Source of the DNA: Thiotrichaceae bacterium
GTDB taxonomy: Bacteria > Pseudomonadota > Gammaproteobacteria > Thiotrichales > Thiotrichaceae
DNA: 6,070 bases
Direction of reading: 5' to 3'
NCBI GenBank assembly: GCA_027024625.1
Contig: JALVRY010000115.1
Location: forward strand, 329 to 6,398
Positions 5,555-6,070 of this stretch are shown piece by piece (position 1 is the stretch's first letter; each line of letters starts with the position of its first letter). The position numbers and the translations under genes were made by a program. The notes under the pieces are model-generated. The model saw nothing but the letters and a program-made list of their open reading frames with translations. It made no database searches and was not told the DNA's origin.

Positions 5555-5836
5555 ATGAAAACATCTAAAAAACTAACAGGTTTTGCCCTAGCTTCGACCG
5601 CTGCGCTTATGCTAACCGCATGTGGTGGCGAATCAGGTGGCGAGAAAGCCGCTTCAGCAGAATCTGATGGCGCAGCAGAAGCAAGCGTTCACTGTATGGG
5701 CATCAACGCCTGCAAAGGTCAAAGTGGCTGTGCAACAGCAAGCTCTAGCTGTAAAGGACAAAACGCCTGTAAAGGTCAAGGCTGGGTTGAAAAAACAAAA
5801 GCAGAATGTGATGCAGCTGGCGGCACTGTAGGTTAA
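5555..5836 (+). CDS. BufA2-like bufferin-type metallophore precursor with lipoprotein signal
   Basis: The 93-aa product matches, from memory of the family, BufA2-type bufferins. These are small exported peptides that MNIO enzymes (DUF692, BufB) with BufC modify on Cys and that are implicated in copper buffering. After a basic start (MKTSKK) and a hydrophobic segment comes the lipobox LTAC (Cys23). A Gly/Ala/Glu/Ser spacer (24-44) follows, then the core VHCMGINACKGQSGC, SSSCKGQNACKGQGW and a final TKAECDAAGG. Core cysteines are 47, 53, 59, 66, 72 and 85, with three CKGQ motifs at 53-56, 66-69 and 72-75. Family members as I know them mostly have a cleavable Sec signal ending in AxA. The lipobox here implies membrane anchoring, with Gly at +2 giving no Asp retention signal. 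The start is fixed by GGAGG 8 nt upstream. It ends before a terminator, and no bufB/bufC is visible, so maturation enzymes must be elsewhere or absent. The family match is strong; the metal role is known for relatives and inferred here. Confidence 0.82.
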   Translation: MKTSKKLTGFALASTAALMLTACGGESGGEKAASAESDGAAEASVHCMGINACKGQSGCATASSSCKGQNACKGQGWVEKTKAECDAAGGTVG

Positions 5837-5882
5837 TTAGGAACGTGCATAAACACTAATCTCAACATTTTGTTAATTTTAT

Positions 5883-5915
5883 AAAAAGCCCAGCTCAGCA
5901 ATGACTGGGTTTTTT
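5883..5915 (+). terminator. intrinsic terminator of the BufA2-like gene
   Basis: AAAAAGCCCAG (5883-5893) pairs with CTGGGTTTTTT (5905-5915) with one G-T pair. A bulged C and TCA/TGA (5895-5897 with 5902-5904) extend the stem to a GCAA loop. The T run at 5910-5915 completes a Rho-independent terminator 46 nt after the stop codon. The A run on the left could let it act in the other direction too. Confidence 0.88.
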
Positions 5916-5996
5916 ATTGCCAACTTTCTTTGTATGACCTGAATTGTATAACCTGTATCAATGGCTTCACTACAGCAGATAAAAGTAACACAAGTT

Positions 5997-6070
5997 GAGA
6001 CCTTTGCATGAAAGGATGAAGAAAGAAAATTACACTCTTTTTTCTTCATTAGATCTTTCGTTCAAAGGTC
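5997..6070. mobile_element. MITE-like inverted repeat, probably cut by the window end
   Basis: GACCTTTG (5999-6006) and CAAAGGTC (6063-6070) are perfect inverted ends. Inside them GAAAG (6010-6014) pairs with CTTTC (6055-6059), and ATGAAGAAA (6016-6024) pairs with TTTCTTCAT (6041-6049). Almost the whole 72 bp therefore folds on itself around a short AT-rich centre, with no room for a transposase. The left end reads GAGACCTTTGCA, which resembles ends of some IS5-family elements, so a MITE moved by such a transposase is likely. If the right end is symmetrical it should continue as TC just past base 6070. The target duplication cannot be seen. It could also be a non-mobile repetitive palindrome. 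Confidence 0.6.

Noticed and set aside
5622..5831. Second-frame 69-aa ORF inside the BufA2-like gene
   Set aside because: It is a shadow of the real frame, has no ribosome site or signal peptide, and the annotated frame has a clear family match.

Overview
The window looks like chromosomal DNA of an AT-rich gammaproteobacterium (GC roughly 40% by eye). Two conserved housekeeping blocks support this: tsaE followed by an AmiB-type amidase, and a proA-nadD-rsfS operon. Both arrangements are familiar in gammaproteobacteria. The proteins resemble E. coli/Pseudomonas orthologues, but I cannot name a genus from the sequence alone.

Positions 1-2118 (plus strand) carry tsaE (tRNA t6A synthesis ATPase) and, after a 235-bp gap, a periplasmic N-acetylmuramoyl-L-alanine amidase of AmiB architecture (signal peptide, AMIN, Amidase_3, LysM). 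A strong hairpin flanked by A and T runs (2147-2187) ends this unit and also the converging operon. Positions 2213-4433 (minus strand) hold proA (GTG start), nadD and rsfS. They are joined by two ATGA stop/start overlaps, so they are almost certainly one translationally coupled operon: proline synthesis, NAD synthesis and ribosome silencing.

Positions 4434-6070 are accessory in character. They contain a decayed thermonuclease (SNase-fold) gene on the minus strand with a frameshift and an internal TAG. Two small plus-strand genes follow, encoding Cys-rich lipoproteins with similar signal peptides. The second (5555-5836) carries the VHC...NACKGQ...CKGQNACKGQG pattern of BufA2-type bufferins, which are peptide metallophores implicated in copper buffering. 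The first (5158-5367) ends in four 6-residue SC[K/S]GK repeats and looks like a stripped-down relative. Both have a lipobox, so they are probably membrane-anchored rather than free periplasmic peptides. A terminator follows the second gene. No bufferin-modifying enzyme genes (MNIO/DUF692 BufB, or BufC) lie in the window.

The window ends in a compact inverted repeat (5997-6070) that looks like a MITE with IS5-like ends, possibly cut a few bases short by the window edge. The most interesting part is the pair of lipidated, bufferin-like Cys-rich proteins with structured leader regions and no visible maturation genes.
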